This document shows, piece by piece, positions 25,082-33,430 of a DNA stretch of 64,000 nucleotides (position 1 is the stretch's first letter; every line of letters begins with the position of its first letter). Below the pieces are notes generated by a model that saw nothing but the letters and a program-made list of their open reading frames with translations, had not been told where the DNA came from and ran no database searches. The position numbers and the translations under genes were made by a program. Where the stretch lies: contig NZ_JBKOPS010000010.1 in NCBI RefSeq assembly GCF_047272945.1, positions 62,001 to 126,000 on the forward strand, read 5' to 3'. The stretch comes from Rubrolithibacter danxiaensis (lineage in GTDB: Bacteria; Bacteroidota; Bacteroidia; Sphingobacteriales; Sphingobacteriaceae).

Positions 25082-25155
25082 CTCCTGAGGCTGGGCTCGA
25101 ACCAGCGACCCTCTGATTAACAGTCAGATGCTCTAACCGGCTGAGCTACTCAGGA
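25082..25155 (-). tRNA. tRNA-Asn (GTT), copy 2
   Basis: Second 74-nt tRNA-Asn, differing from copy 1 by a paired change in the acceptor stem (TCCTGAG / CTCAGGA) and one base in the D-loop (AGCCGG for AGCTGG). Same anticodon loop. It is first in the transcript. Confidence 0.97.
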
Positions 25156-25238
25156 GTATTTCCGGCTTTGGGACTGCAATATTCGGGATTTTAAATTATT
25201 TATACAATATTTGTCTGACATTTTTTTAAGATTATAAA

Positions 25239-26159
25239 ATGAGTTTAATTGTTATTGGAACGGTGGCTTTTGATGCCATAGAAACACCGTTTGGGAAGAC
25301 AGATAAAATAGTTGGCGGTGCTGCTACCTATGCAAGTTTAGCAGCTTCTTACTTCTATGATAAAGTGAAAATAGTTGCGGTAGTTGGTGATGACTTCAAA
25401 AATGAAGATATAAATGAGTTTAAAACTCACGGAATAGATGTAGAGGGACTTCAGGTTAAAGCCGGACAAAAGTCGTTCTTCTGGGCAGGAAAATATCACA
25501 ACGATATGAACAGCCGCGACACATTGGTAACAGAACTTAATGTTTTGGCTGACTTTGATCCAATTATTCCGGATTCTTATCAGGGCTGCGACTACCTGCT
25601 TTTAGGAAACCTTACCCCCCAAATACAAAAAACTACCATCGAGCGTTTAAAGAAAAGGCCTAAGCTCATTGTGCTTGACACTATGAACTTCTGGATGGAC
25701 GTGGCTTTGAACGATCTGCTGGAAACAATAAAACTTGTTGATGTACTTACAATCAATGATTCGGAGGCCCGCCAGTTATCAGGCGAATACTCTTTAGTAA
25801 AAGCTGCAAAAAAGATCCTTGAAATGGGCCCCAAATACCTCATTATAAAAAAAGGAGAACACGGCGCCCTCCTGTTTCACGGTGATTTAATTTTTTCTGC
25901 TCCAGCCCTTCCCTTAGCTGAAGTATTTGACCCAACGGGCGCAGGCGATACGTTTGCAGGAGGTTTCATCGGCTACCTCGCTAAAGTGGGAACTATTAAT
26001 TTCAACAACATGAAAAACGCTATTATTTTCGGTTCGGCATTGGCTTCATTTTGTGTAGAAAAGTTTGGAACAGAACGGATCACAAACTTAAGTTCTGAAG
26101 AAATTACCAGCCGCGTGAATGAATTTATTAAACTGAGCAGTTTCGTTATTGAACAATAA
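25239..26159 (+). CDS. PfkB family carbohydrate/nucleoside kinase
   Basis: A 306-residue ribokinase-fold sugar kinase. The glycine-rich GGAATYASLAASYF near residue 30 and the catalytic signature DPTGAGDTFAGGFIGYL near 230 are intact, so it should be active. It lacks clear substrate markers; relatives in Bacteroidota are annotated as sugar or inosine/guanosine kinases. It is transcribed alone, divergent from the tRNA-Asn genes and convergent with the cytochrome b5 gene. A 9-bp inverted repeat (AAGTAACAG / CTGTTACTT, 26168-26205) spans the convergent junction. Confidence 0.9.
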   Translation: MSLIVIGTVAFDAIETPFGKTDKIVGGAATYASLAASYFYDKVKIVAVVGDDFKNEDINEFKTHGIDVEGLQVKAGQKSFFWAGKYHNDMNSRDTLVTELNVLADFDPIIPDSYQGCDYLLLGNLTPQIQKTTIERLKKRPKLIVLDTMNFWMDVALNDLLETIKLVDVLTINDSEARQLSGEYSLVKAAKKILEMGPKYLIIKKGEHGALLFHGDLIFSAPALPLAEVFDPTGAGDTFAGGFIGYLAKVGTINFNNMKNAIIFGSALASFCVEKFGTERITNLSSEEITSRVNEFIKLSSFVIEQ

Positions 26160-26199
26160 ACCAGCAGAAGTAACAGCTTGCTTGGTGTTAAGTAAACTG

Positions 26200-26436
26200 T
26201 TACTTCAACAATCCTACAATCTGGAATTTGTCGAAAACTTTTGCAGTATGAGGAGCATCCTTTAATTCATCCGTTAAATCCTGCCCCGCCCAATGCTCGT
26301 AGTGTTTGCCGTTATTCCAGAGCCGGCTTTTACTTACATCATAGATATTTCCCTCAAAGGCAACCCATATCTCAGGTTTATCCTGTCCGTTCCTGAGTGC
26401 CAGCTGCGATTTTGAGTATGACGGTAAGGCTATCAA
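26200..26436 (-). CDS. Cytochrome b5-like heme-binding domain protein
   Basis: A 78-residue single-domain protein of the predicted heme/steroid-binding group. EIWVAFEGNIYDVSKSRLW and GKHYEHWAGQDLTDELKDAPH carry the conserved pattern, with histidines suited to heme ligation. It has no membrane anchor. Its start overlaps the stop of the lycopene cyclase gene by 4 bp, so it is the last gene of the crtB operon. An electron-donor role to a carotenoid or lipid oxygenase is a reasonable inference, not shown. Confidence 0.85.
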   Translation of the reverse strand: MIALPSYSKSQLALRNGQDKPEIWVAFEGNIYDVSKSRLWNNGKHYEHWAGQDLTDELKDAPHTAKVFDKFQIVGLLK

Positions 26437-27116
26437 ATAGTTTTTCCTTTCTTCTTAAAATGCTCAAAAAAAAGAATATTTAATAAAATGAGAGAAAGAG
26501 AATAAAAATGATCTTCGAAAGGTATTGTTCCAATCCGTATCGCCATATTTTCGGAGTTATTATAAAGCACTATCGGCAGCGACGTTAAAACCCCGTTTAC
26601 AATATAAAATGGCAGTAAGGAAACGATGAAGGCAAGATAAAATCGCCCCAGGAATTTGACTTTCCGTAACTCGGCAAAACCAACAAGAACAGGCAGCAGC
26701 ATAAAGGTTACCAATGTGTATATTCTGTCAAAGTAAAAAATTAGTAGAACGATCGACAAAGCAATCAGAAACCAACTTATTGAATGAGACACCGGTTGTA
26801 AAAAGTCTTTCTTTATATAAAAGTTAAGGCACTCGTATATAAAGATGCAGGCAAATGGAACCGTTATAAAAAAGAGAATTTCCTCAAGCGGAAGGTCAAA
26901 GAATGCTATTCCAAGTATATAGTTTTCATTAAAACTCCATACCCCGGTTATGGTAAAAAGACAATCCCAAAGCAGGAACAATAATCCCGAAAGAAAAAGT
27001 GAAGGAAAAACGTATCGCCAGGATTTAAAAAACTGAACTTTTTTATCGAACGAAAGAAGAAGAGGGAAAAGAATAGTGAAAAAATTAATAAGTAAGTACA
27101 GGTAATTGCTCTTCAT
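26433..27116 (-). CDS. Lycopene cyclase, CrtYcd type
   Basis: Integral membrane cyclase that makes beta-ionone rings from lycopene. About 227 residues with six to seven membrane segments, in two repeated halves as in fused CrtYc-CrtYd enzymes. The signature FDLPLEEILFFITVPFACIFIYECLN is at about residues 72-97, and the second half ends IGTIPFEDHFYSLSLILLN. I place the start at ATG 27116 (MKSNYLYLLINF), which overlaps the stop of the preceding gene (TGATG); the longer TTG-initiated frame from 27161 lies inside that gene. It also overlaps the cytochrome b5 start by 4 bp. Confidence 0.9.
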   Translation of the reverse strand: MKSNYLYLLINFFTILFPLLLSFDKKVQFFKSWRYVFPSLFLSGLLFLLWDCLFTITGVWSFNENYILGIAFFDLPLEEILFFITVPFACIFIYECLNFYIKKDFLQPVSHSISWFLIALSIVLLIFYFDRIYTLVTFMLLPVLVGFAELRKVKFLGRFYLAFIVSLLPFYIVNGVLTSLPIVLYNNSENMAIRIGTIPFEDHFYSLSLILLNILFFEHFKKKGKTI

Positions 27117-27637
27117 CAGCTCGTGCCCTTTGATAATATTGCCAATTCTTCTGAAGTACAACGTTTAGAACTTTTCATAAATGCTATCAGGTTTTTCAGC
27201 AAATCTTCATTAACAGTGCCCACCTGTTTGGATTGTATCAATTGAATGATCTTCTTTTTATCTGCACTTAAATTTTCACTCATTCCTAAGAAAGAAGGAA
27301 TATAATGTTCCAGGCTAAATCGTAAGAACCTAATCTCTAAACTTTCCGGTTTTTTTTCTACGGCATCTTCCAGCGTTTCTTTCGCGTCTTTCAGATATAA
27401 CAGCTTATTGTATGGATTCCAGCTATAACGGGCCTTTAATGCCTGGGCGCAACCAAAATAGGCGAGTAATTCGGGTGGCAGGTCTTTGCTACTTTTAAGT
27501 TTGGTGTATAACTTATCAGCAGATTTTGAATCCTGCAACGCAGCATAATATTCCCTCCGGATATTATCTATATTTTGCGGTTTACAGGTAAGCGTAATGC
27601 AAAAAAGAAAAAAGAAAATAAAAAGTAATCGAATCAT
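27116..27637 (-). CDS. Hypothetical secreted helical protein in the carotenoid operon
   Basis: A 173-residue protein with an N-terminal signal sequence (MIRLLFIFFFLFCITLTC) whose Cys could be a lipobox or just precede cleavage, followed by an all-helical region resembling TPR repeats (LLAYFGCAQALKARYSWNPY, EKKPESLEIRFLRFSLEHYI). It overlaps crtB by 4 bp upstream and crtYcd by a TGATG downstream, so it is translated with them. Similar small proteins occur in Bacteroidota carotenoid loci, but I know of no function. It may help place enzymes or pigment at the membrane. Confidence 0.75.
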   Translation of the reverse strand: MIRLLFIFFFLFCITLTCKPQNIDNIRREYYAALQDSKSADKLYTKLKSSKDLPPELLAYFGCAQALKARYSWNPYNKLLYLKDAKETLEDAVEKKPESLEIRFLRFSLEHYIPSFLGMSENLSADKKKIIQLIQSKQVGTVNEDLLKNLIAFMKSSKRCTSEELAILSKGTS

Positions 27638-28470
27638 ATTCCCTTAAAACGATTTTGTACTAAAGCTAAAGCAAATAAAAAAACTTTCCGTTTATCTGAA
27701 ATCCGTATCCTTTCTTTAACGATATTTTCGGCAGAGATGTTTTGGATCTTCCTGAAGAGCTCTTTATAATACATATAAGCGATATAAACACCCTTTCTTA
27801 CTCCTGCCGGTAAGTTACGGATACCTGCCAATGCATCCTCGAAATCCTGCTCAATTTCCTGCTCAATTTTTAATTTATCTTCGTTACTAAACGTATGGAA
27901 ATCAATTCCCGGAAAATATACCCTTCCTCTTTCTTCAAAATCTGCTTTCACATCCCGTAAAAAATTTACTTTTTGAAAAGCAGAGCCCAGCTTTCTGGCT
28001 TGTTCGCAAAGGCTTTGATATAAATGCTCTTTCTGGTGGCAAAAAACTTTCAGACACATCAAACCTACAACCTCTGCCGATCCATGGATATATTGTTTAT
28101 AGCTTTCTTCCGATAAGGCTTTCTGATCCAGGTCCATCTCCATAGAATCTAAAAAACCTCCTATTAGGGCTTTATCAATATTATATGTATTCACTACAAG
28201 CTGAAATGAATGCAATACAGGATTCAAACTAATCTTCTCATCAATCGCCTGGAAGGTTCTGATCCTAAAATCTCTTAACAGTTCTTTTTTGTTGAAACTG
28301 TGAAAAGTATCCACTATTTCATCGGCATATCGTACAAAACCATAAATAGCGTATATTGGAGCATGGTATTTTTTATCAAAAGCCTTTATACCAAGACTAA
28401 AAGAAGAACTGTACTTTCCGGTAATCACCTTGCTGCATTCAAAACAGGTTTCGTTGTAAAGGTCCATCAT
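27634..28470 (-). CDS. crtB: Phytoene synthase
   Basis: Condenses two geranylgeranyl diphosphates to phytoene, the entry step of C40 carotenoid synthesis. The 278-residue protein shows the squalene/phytoene synthase aspartate motifs YADEIVDTF near residue 50 and NFLRDVKADFEERGRVYFP near 170. It is divergent from crtI and leads a four-gene, translationally coupled operon (crtB, orphan, crtYcd, cytochrome b5). Confidence 0.93.
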   Translation of the reverse strand: MMDLYNETCFECSKVITGKYSSSFSLGIKAFDKKYHAPIYAIYGFVRYADEIVDTFHSFNKKELLRDFRIRTFQAIDEKISLNPVLHSFQLVVNTYNIDKALIGGFLDSMEMDLDQKALSEESYKQYIHGSAEVVGLMCLKVFCHQKEHLYQSLCEQARKLGSAFQKVNFLRDVKADFEERGRVYFPGIDFHTFSNEDKLKIEQEIEQDFEDALAGIRNLPAGVRKGVYIAYMYYKELFRKIQNISAENIVKERIRISDKRKVFLFALALVQNRFKGI

Positions 28471-28544
28471 ATGTTTTAAATACGGCAGGGATTAATTTTT
28501 AGTTTTAACCAGCCCCAAATTAACGTTTAATTATCTTTACTCAA

Positions 28545-30029
28545 ATGAAGAAAGCAAAAATAGCCGTCATCGGATCTGGCTTTGCAGGACTTTCTGCCGC
28601 CTCAATGCTGGCTAAGGAAGGACATGAAGTAACAATCTATGAGAAAAACGATCAGCCGGGTGGCAGGGCAGCTGTATGGCTTAAAGATGGTTTTAAATTT
28701 GACATGGGCCCCAGCTGGTACTGGATGCCCGATACATTTGAATCCTATTTTTCCTTGTTCGATAAGAAACTAAGTGATTACTACACGCTAAAAAGGCTTG
28801 ATCCGGGATACCGGGTTTATTTTAAAGACGACGATTATATTGATGTTCCGGCCAATGTGGCGGAATTAAAAAATATTTTTGAACAGCTTGAATCCGGCAG
28901 TTCTCTTCAATTGACTAAATTCTTACACCAGGCAGCTTACAAGTATCAGAAAGGCATGAAGGACTTTGTATTCCGCCCTTCGCTTTCTGTAACGGAATAT
29001 TTTGACCTTAGCTTATTAAAGGAATGTTTCAGAATTCAGTTATTCAACAGCATGAGCGGCCATGTACGTCGTTTTTTTACTAATGAGCGGATTATAAAAA
29101 TACTGGAATTTCCTGTTCTGTTTTTAGGAGCTACTCCGCAAAAAACACCCGCACTATACAGCCTGATGAATTATGCTGATCTGGTTTTGGGAACATGGTA
29201 TCCCCAGGGGGGAATGAATGAAATTGTAAAAGCGCTGGTTTCTCTCGCTGAAGAGCAGGGAGTCCAAATCTGTTTAAACAGCGAAGTTCAACAAATTGAA
29301 GTATCAGAAGGCAAAGCAACAGGAGTACATACAAAAGATAATTTTTATCCTGCCGATATTGTAATTTCGAATGCCGATTACCAGCACACCGACAAAAAGC
29401 TGCTTGAAGAACGCTATCAAAACTATTCTGCCAGGTATTGGGAAAGCAGGGTGCTTTCGCCTTCCTGCTTATTGTTTTATATCGGGATAAATAAAAAAGT
29501 AGAAAATATACAGCACCACAATCTTTTCTTCGACCGTGATTTTGATCAGCACGCTAAAGAGATTTACCAAAATCCTGAATGGCCCTCTAACCCTCTTTTC
29601 TACGTTTGCTGTACTTCTAAAACCGACAAAACAGTAGCACCCTCCGGCTGCGAAAATTTATTTTTCTTAATGCCCGTAGCTCCCGGATTACCGGATACGG
29701 AAGAGAACAGAGAACGTTATTATGATATATTGTTGGATCGCTTTGAAAAGATCACAGGAGAGAAAATCCGAAACAATGTTGTGGTAAAAAGAAGTTACGC
29801 ACTAAAAGACTTTAGCAATGATTACCACTCGTTTAAAGGAAATGCGTATGGCCTTGCAAATACCTTAACACAAACGGCTTTTCTGAAACCCAAAATACAG
29901 TCTAAAAAAGTTAAAAACTTATTTTTTACCGGCCAGCTTACAGTACCAGGGCCAGGCGTTCCACCAGCTTTGATATCCGGACAGGTAACAGCGAAAGAAG
30001 CAACCAGATTTTTGCAGAATAACTTGTAA
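28545..30029 (+). CDS. crtI: Phytoene desaturase
   Basis: FAD-dependent desaturase turning phytoene into lycopene. The 494-residue protein begins with a dinucleotide-binding Rossmann motif (VIGSGFAGLSAASMLAKEGH), then GGRAAVWLKDGFKFDMGPSWYWMP, and ends with the family C-terminal signature FFTGQLTVPGPGVPPALISGQ. It is divergent from crtB across a 74-bp gap that must hold both promoters, so crtI and the crtB operon are probably co-regulated. Confidence 0.95.
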   Translation: MKKAKIAVIGSGFAGLSAASMLAKEGHEVTIYEKNDQPGGRAAVWLKDGFKFDMGPSWYWMPDTFESYFSLFDKKLSDYYTLKRLDPGYRVYFKDDDYIDVPANVAELKNIFEQLESGSSLQLTKFLHQAAYKYQKGMKDFVFRPSLSVTEYFDLSLLKECFRIQLFNSMSGHVRRFFTNERIIKILEFPVLFLGATPQKTPALYSLMNYADLVLGTWYPQGGMNEIVKALVSLAEEQGVQICLNSEVQQIEVSEGKATGVHTKDNFYPADIVISNADYQHTDKKLLEERYQNYSARYWESRVLSPSCLLFYIGINKKVENIQHHNLFFDRDFDQHAKEIYQNPEWPSNPLFYVCCTSKTDKTVAPSGCENLFFLMPVAPGLPDTEENRERYYDILLDRFEKITGEKIRNNVVVKRSYALKDFSNDYHSFKGNAYGLANTLTQTAFLKPKIQSKKVKNLFFTGQLTVPGPGVPPALISGQVTAKEATRFLQNNL

Positions 30030-30177
30030 GTATTTTTATTATATCTAAATACATATTTGAAAATGAAAACAATAAAGCAATTTTCCCGATCGCTTTTTCA
30101 AAACTTATTCAGTTAGCAGCTCCTTCTGAATAAAAGCGGATAAAAAAGGATGTAGGAAAAACCGATGTAAAAAGAAT

Positions 30178-30211
30178 AAAAAAAGAGCGGCAGGCTGGCA
30201 CCTGACGCTCT
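30178..30211 (-). terminator. Terminator of the second ECF sigma gene
   Basis: On the minus strand AGAGCGTCAGG / CCTGCCGCTCT (11 positions, one mismatch) is followed by TTTTTTATTC. It lies about 30 bp after the sigma gene stop. Confidence 0.8.
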
Positions 30212-30239
30212 GGTATGATGAGTTTAGAAAAGGGGCTAT

Positions 30240-30782
30240 TTAGTCTAGCTCTGCGTAAACAGGCTTTCTGATTCCGTTATCGTAAGGCTTTAAGCTTTTC
30301 TTTAAAAGCTTACGGGCAACGTGAATACGGGTTTTCACAGTACCAATAGGAATTTCCAGATGATCGGCTATCTCGTGATATTTGAATCCTTCAAAATACA
30401 TGCTGAAAGGAACATAATACTCTTCAGGAAGTTTAGTAAGCGCTGTTTTAATATCGTCCATCACAAACTTGGATTCACCGTGATTTTTTGTTGAACTGAA
30501 TACCAGGTTAGCAGAGGATATTTCGTCTGATTTAGTAACGAATGAACTGATTTTTATAAAGCGGCGATAGTTATTAATGAACGTATTTTTCATTATGGTA
30601 TATAACCATCCTTTAAGATTAGTGCCTTCTTTAAATTTATTATAATAGGTGATCGCTTTTAAAAGAGTATCTTGTACTAAATCGTTTGCATCATCTGCAT
30701 CATGAGTAAAATGCAGGGCATACATTTTCAAAGAACTTGCCTGACGCATAACCATTGTGTTGAATTCAATCTTTGTCATCAT
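30240..30782 (-). CDS. ECF RNA polymerase sigma factor
   Basis: A 180-residue sigma-70 family factor. Region 2 is seen in YALHFTHDADDANDLVQDTLLKA and GTNLKGWLYTIMKNTFINNYRR, and region 4 in LTKLPEEYYVPFSMYFEGFKYHEIADHLEIPIGTVKTRIHVARK. No anti-sigma gene is adjacent, unlike the factor at 3.5 kb. Its closeness to crtI and crtB fits carotenoid clusters controlled by ECF factors, but there is no direct evidence for that link. It has its own terminator and a 174-bp upstream region with TTAACA-N5-TTAACG. Confidence 0.93.
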   Translation of the reverse strand: MMTKIEFNTMVMRQASSLKMYALHFTHDADDANDLVQDTLLKAITYYNKFKEGTNLKGWLYTIMKNTFINNYRRFIKISSFVTKSDEISSANLVFSSTKNHGESKFVMDDIKTALTKLPEEYYVPFSMYFEGFKYHEIADHLEIPIGTVKTRIHVARKLLKKSLKPYDNGIRKPVYAELD

Positions 30783-30956
30783 GTTTAGGTTTTAAGGTGA
30801 TGTATTTTATTTATTCTCCAACTTTTTAAAGTTTTCAAAAATTTTATTTGATCAACTTCACATCAAATTATACAACAACCATGCTAAACAGTAACAAAAG
30901 GAAAAAGAGTTAATAAATGCTATTAAGAATTAACAAAAAATTAACGGTTCTTAGGG

Positions 30957-31973
30957 TCAGATAATGTTCACCTCCCGCTCTAAGCGGACACCGAATTTTT
31001 CTTGCACATCCCTTATTATTTCTTCAGAAAGCTGGAAAATTTCTTCCCCTGAAGCGTTTTTGTGGTTAACTAAAACTAAAGCCTGATTCTTCCAGGTACC
31101 TGTATTTCCAATTTTTTTTCCTTTCCAGTTGCATTGTTCAATCATCCATCCAGCCGCCAGTTTAATTGTACTATTTGTTATACAGTAGTGTACTATGTCC
31201 GGAAAAGCAGACTGTAACTGTCTGAATTTCTCAACCTGTATAATCGGATTCTTAAAAAAGCTTCCGGCATTACCTATAGTTGAAGGATCGGGAAGTTTAC
31301 TTACACGGATATGAGAAACAACATCAGAAATATCTTTTATTGAGGGATTTTGGATACCGCGTTTTTCCAGTTCTTGCTGAATAGCACCATACGAGGTATT
31401 TAAATGGACTTCTTTTGAAAGTTTAAACGAAGCTTCTGTAATTATAAACTTCCCTTTCAGCTCGTTTTTAAAAACACTTTCACGGTAATCAAATTTACAA
31501 TCTGCATTATTAAACACACGAATTTCTCCTGTTTCAATTTCAAAAGCCCGGCATGAATACAAAACATCTTTCAATTCAACTCCGTAAGCACCTATATTCT
31601 GAACCGGCGATGCACCTACCGATCCGGGTATTAAACTTAAATTTTCAAGACCGGCAAAATCCCTTTCCACACAATACTTAACCAATTCGTTCCATACAAC
31701 CCCTGCTCCTGCGGTTACGAAAACATCCTTTTCCGCTACTTCACTTTTTATTCCGTTTATACTTATTTTAATAACAAGGCCATCAAAATCCTGCGTAAAA
31801 AGCATATTACTTCCTCCGCCTAAAACAAGCCGCTTTACCGACCGCCATTTTTCATCAGAAAACAGTTCCTTTAAATCGTCCTCTGAATTAATTTCAGTAA
31901 ACCAGCGTGCATGAGCTTCAACTCCAAAAGTATTAAGGGATCTTAATGAGAAATTTTCTAAAATCTGAGGCAT
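30957..31973 (-). CDS. murB: UDP-N-acetylmuramate dehydrogenase
   Basis: FAD enzyme reducing UDP-GlcNAc-enolpyruvate to UDP-MurNAc in peptidoglycan precursor synthesis. The 338-residue type I form shows LVLGGGSNMLFTQDFDGLVI, the FAD loop LIPGSVGASPVQNIGAYGVE and the catalytic Ser in IGNAGSFFKNP. It is monocistronic. The upstream region between murB and cbpA is 175 bp and contains short GCGAA-type inverted repeats without a recognisable consensus promoter. Confidence 0.96.
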   Translation of the reverse strand: MPQILENFSLRSLNTFGVEAHARWFTEINSEDDLKELFSDEKWRSVKRLVLGGGSNMLFTQDFDGLVIKISINGIKSEVAEKDVFVTAGAGVVWNELVKYCVERDFAGLENLSLIPGSVGASPVQNIGAYGVELKDVLYSCRAFEIETGEIRVFNNADCKFDYRESVFKNELKGKFIITEASFKLSKEVHLNTSYGAIQQELEKRGIQNPSIKDISDVVSHIRVSKLPDPSTIGNAGSFFKNPIIQVEKFRQLQSAFPDIVHYCITNSTIKLAAGWMIEQCNWKGKKIGNTGTWKNQALVLVNHKNASGEEIFQLSEEIIRDVQEKFGVRLEREVNII

Positions 31974-32126
31974 GATAAAAATGACTTGTTAAGGCGAATT
32001 TCGCATTTTTATTTTCTTTTTTTAATTCGCGGAGGAATTAGCGAATCGGAACATTCTCTTTCATGCTATTGTTGTAAGTGGCAATTTTTATCTGAATAAA
32101 ACCAATGTATCCTTTAAGGCATTATA

Positions 32127-32149
32127 TAAACGATTACACTCATCGTTTA
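32127..32149 (+). promoter_or_regulatory. Hairpin touching the cbpA start codon
   Basis: TAAACGAT-TACACTC-ATCGTTTA forms a perfect 8-bp stem whose last base is the A of the cbpA ATG. In the mRNA this would fold the ribosome entry region and could act as a simple RNA thermometer for a chaperone gene; that function is inference. Confidence 0.45.
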
Positions 32150-33045
32150 TGGCCTTTATTGATTATTACAAAATATTAGGGGTAGATAAATCAGCTTCGG
32201 AAAAAGATATAAAAAGTGCTTACAGAAAACTTGCACGGAAACTCCATCCCGACCTGAATCCGAATGACAAAGAAGCACAGCGAAAATTCCAGGAGCTCAA
32301 TGAAGCAAATGAAGTATTAAGCGACCCCGAAAAACGAAAAAAATACGACCAATACGGCGAAAATTGGAAACACGCTGACGAATTTCAAAATGCCGGGCAA
32401 GCGCAGGGGCAACAATCATATTCGGGCAGACAGAACTCCGGAGGTGGTTTCGGACAAGGTTTTGAAGGTGATTATGGCGGATTTTCCGACTTTTTCGAAT
32501 CAATGTTCGGAGGTTCGGGCAGATCACAGCAAACCAGGTTCAGAGGACAGGATTACAATGCCGAATTACAGCTGGATTTTTTAGACGCACTTAAAACTCA
32601 TCAGCAAACATTAACAGTAAACGGGAAAAGTTTGCGAATTACCATTCCTGCAGGTATTGAAAACGGACAAACCATAAAAATTAAAGGGCATGGCGGCCCT
32701 GGAATTAATGACGGGCCCAATGGAGACCTGTATATTACGTTCTCACTGTCATCACATCCTAAATTTAAACGGGAAGGCGTTAATTTATATGCAACCGAAG
32801 AGTTGAATTTGTACACCGCTATTTTAGGTGGAGAAATTACAATAGATACCCTTTCGGGAAAAGTTAAAGTAAAAGTTGCTCCCGGTACACAAAACGGGAC
32901 TAAAATAAAGCTGAAAGGAAAAGGTTTTCCGGTATATAAAAAAGAAGACGAGTATGGCGATCTGTTTATTACCTACACAGTAAAAATACCAACCAATCTT
33001 ACAGAAAGACAAAAGGAACTATTTACAGAACTATCTAAAACCTGA
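32149..33045 (+). CDS. cbpA: DnaJ-like co-chaperone, CbpA type
   Basis: A 298-residue type II Hsp40. The J domain occupies about residues 5-70 with the HPD tripeptide in ARKLHPDLNPND; a Gly/Phe-rich linker follows (SGGGFGQGFEGDYGGFSDFF); there is no zinc finger; two C-terminal beta domains (LRITIPAGIENGQTIKIKGH, VKVAPGTQNGTKIKLKGKGF) end the protein. It should stimulate DnaK ATPase. The cbpM gene begins 4 bp later, the diagnostic pairing for CbpA. Confidence 0.93.
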   Translation: MAFIDYYKILGVDKSASEKDIKSAYRKLARKLHPDLNPNDKEAQRKFQELNEANEVLSDPEKRKKYDQYGENWKHADEFQNAGQAQGQQSYSGRQNSGGGFGQGFEGDYGGFSDFFESMFGGSGRSQQTRFRGQDYNAELQLDFLDALKTHQQTLTVNGKSLRITIPAGIENGQTIKIKGHGGPGINDGPNGDLYITFSLSSHPKFKREGVNLYATEELNLYTAILGGEITIDTLSGKVKVKVAPGTQNGTKIKLKGKGFPVYKKEDEYGDLFITYTVKIPTNLTERQKELFTELSKT

Positions 33046-33048
33046 TCG

Positions 33049-33342
33049 ATGGAAACGAACGACCTAATAGCTGCTGAGGAATTTTGTACTTTTCATAAAG
33101 TAGAATTTTCTTTTATCCGCTCTTTATACGAAGCAGAGCTTATTGAAATAACTACGATAAAAGAAATTACCTATATCCCGAACGATCAGCTCCAGCAGCT
33201 CGAAAAATTTGTAAGGATGCATTATGACCTGGATATTAACGTTCAGGGAATTGAAGCTATTGCACATTTACTGGGAAGGATTTCGGATTTACAGGGTGAA
33301 CTTACATCGGTTAAAAACAGGTTAAGGCTTTACGAAGATTAA
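33049..33342 (+). CDS. cbpM: Chaperone modulator CbpM
   Basis: A 97-residue helical protein of the CbpM/MerR-like family that binds the J domain of CbpA and restrains it. EEFCTFHKVEFSFIRSLYEAELIE and the C-terminal helix GIEAIAHLLGRISDLQGELTSV match the family layout. It is coupled to cbpA by a 4-bp spacing. Confidence 0.9.
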   Translation: METNDLIAAEEFCTFHKVEFSFIRSLYEAELIEITTIKEITYIPNDQLQQLEKFVRMHYDLDINVQGIEAIAHLLGRISDLQGELTSVKNRLRLYED

Positions 33343-33373
33343 TTTTTGGTTATACCATAGCCTTCCATAAATA

Positions 33374-33407
33374 AAAAACCTCCCAGCTCATCAGCAAGGA
33401 GGTTTTT
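33374..33407. terminator. Bidirectional terminator between cbpM and lpdA
   Basis: AAAAACCTCC / GGAGGTTTTT (10 bp) with a 14-nt loop, between convergent genes. A- and T-runs on the two arms allow use from both sides. Confidence 0.85.
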
Positions 33408-33430
33408 ACTTTAACTTTTACTTTCAACTC

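Noticed and set aside
27117..27161. TTG start extending the lycopene cyclase
   Set aside because: The extension lies inside the preceding gene and ATG 27116 gives the expected membrane start with a TGATG overlap.
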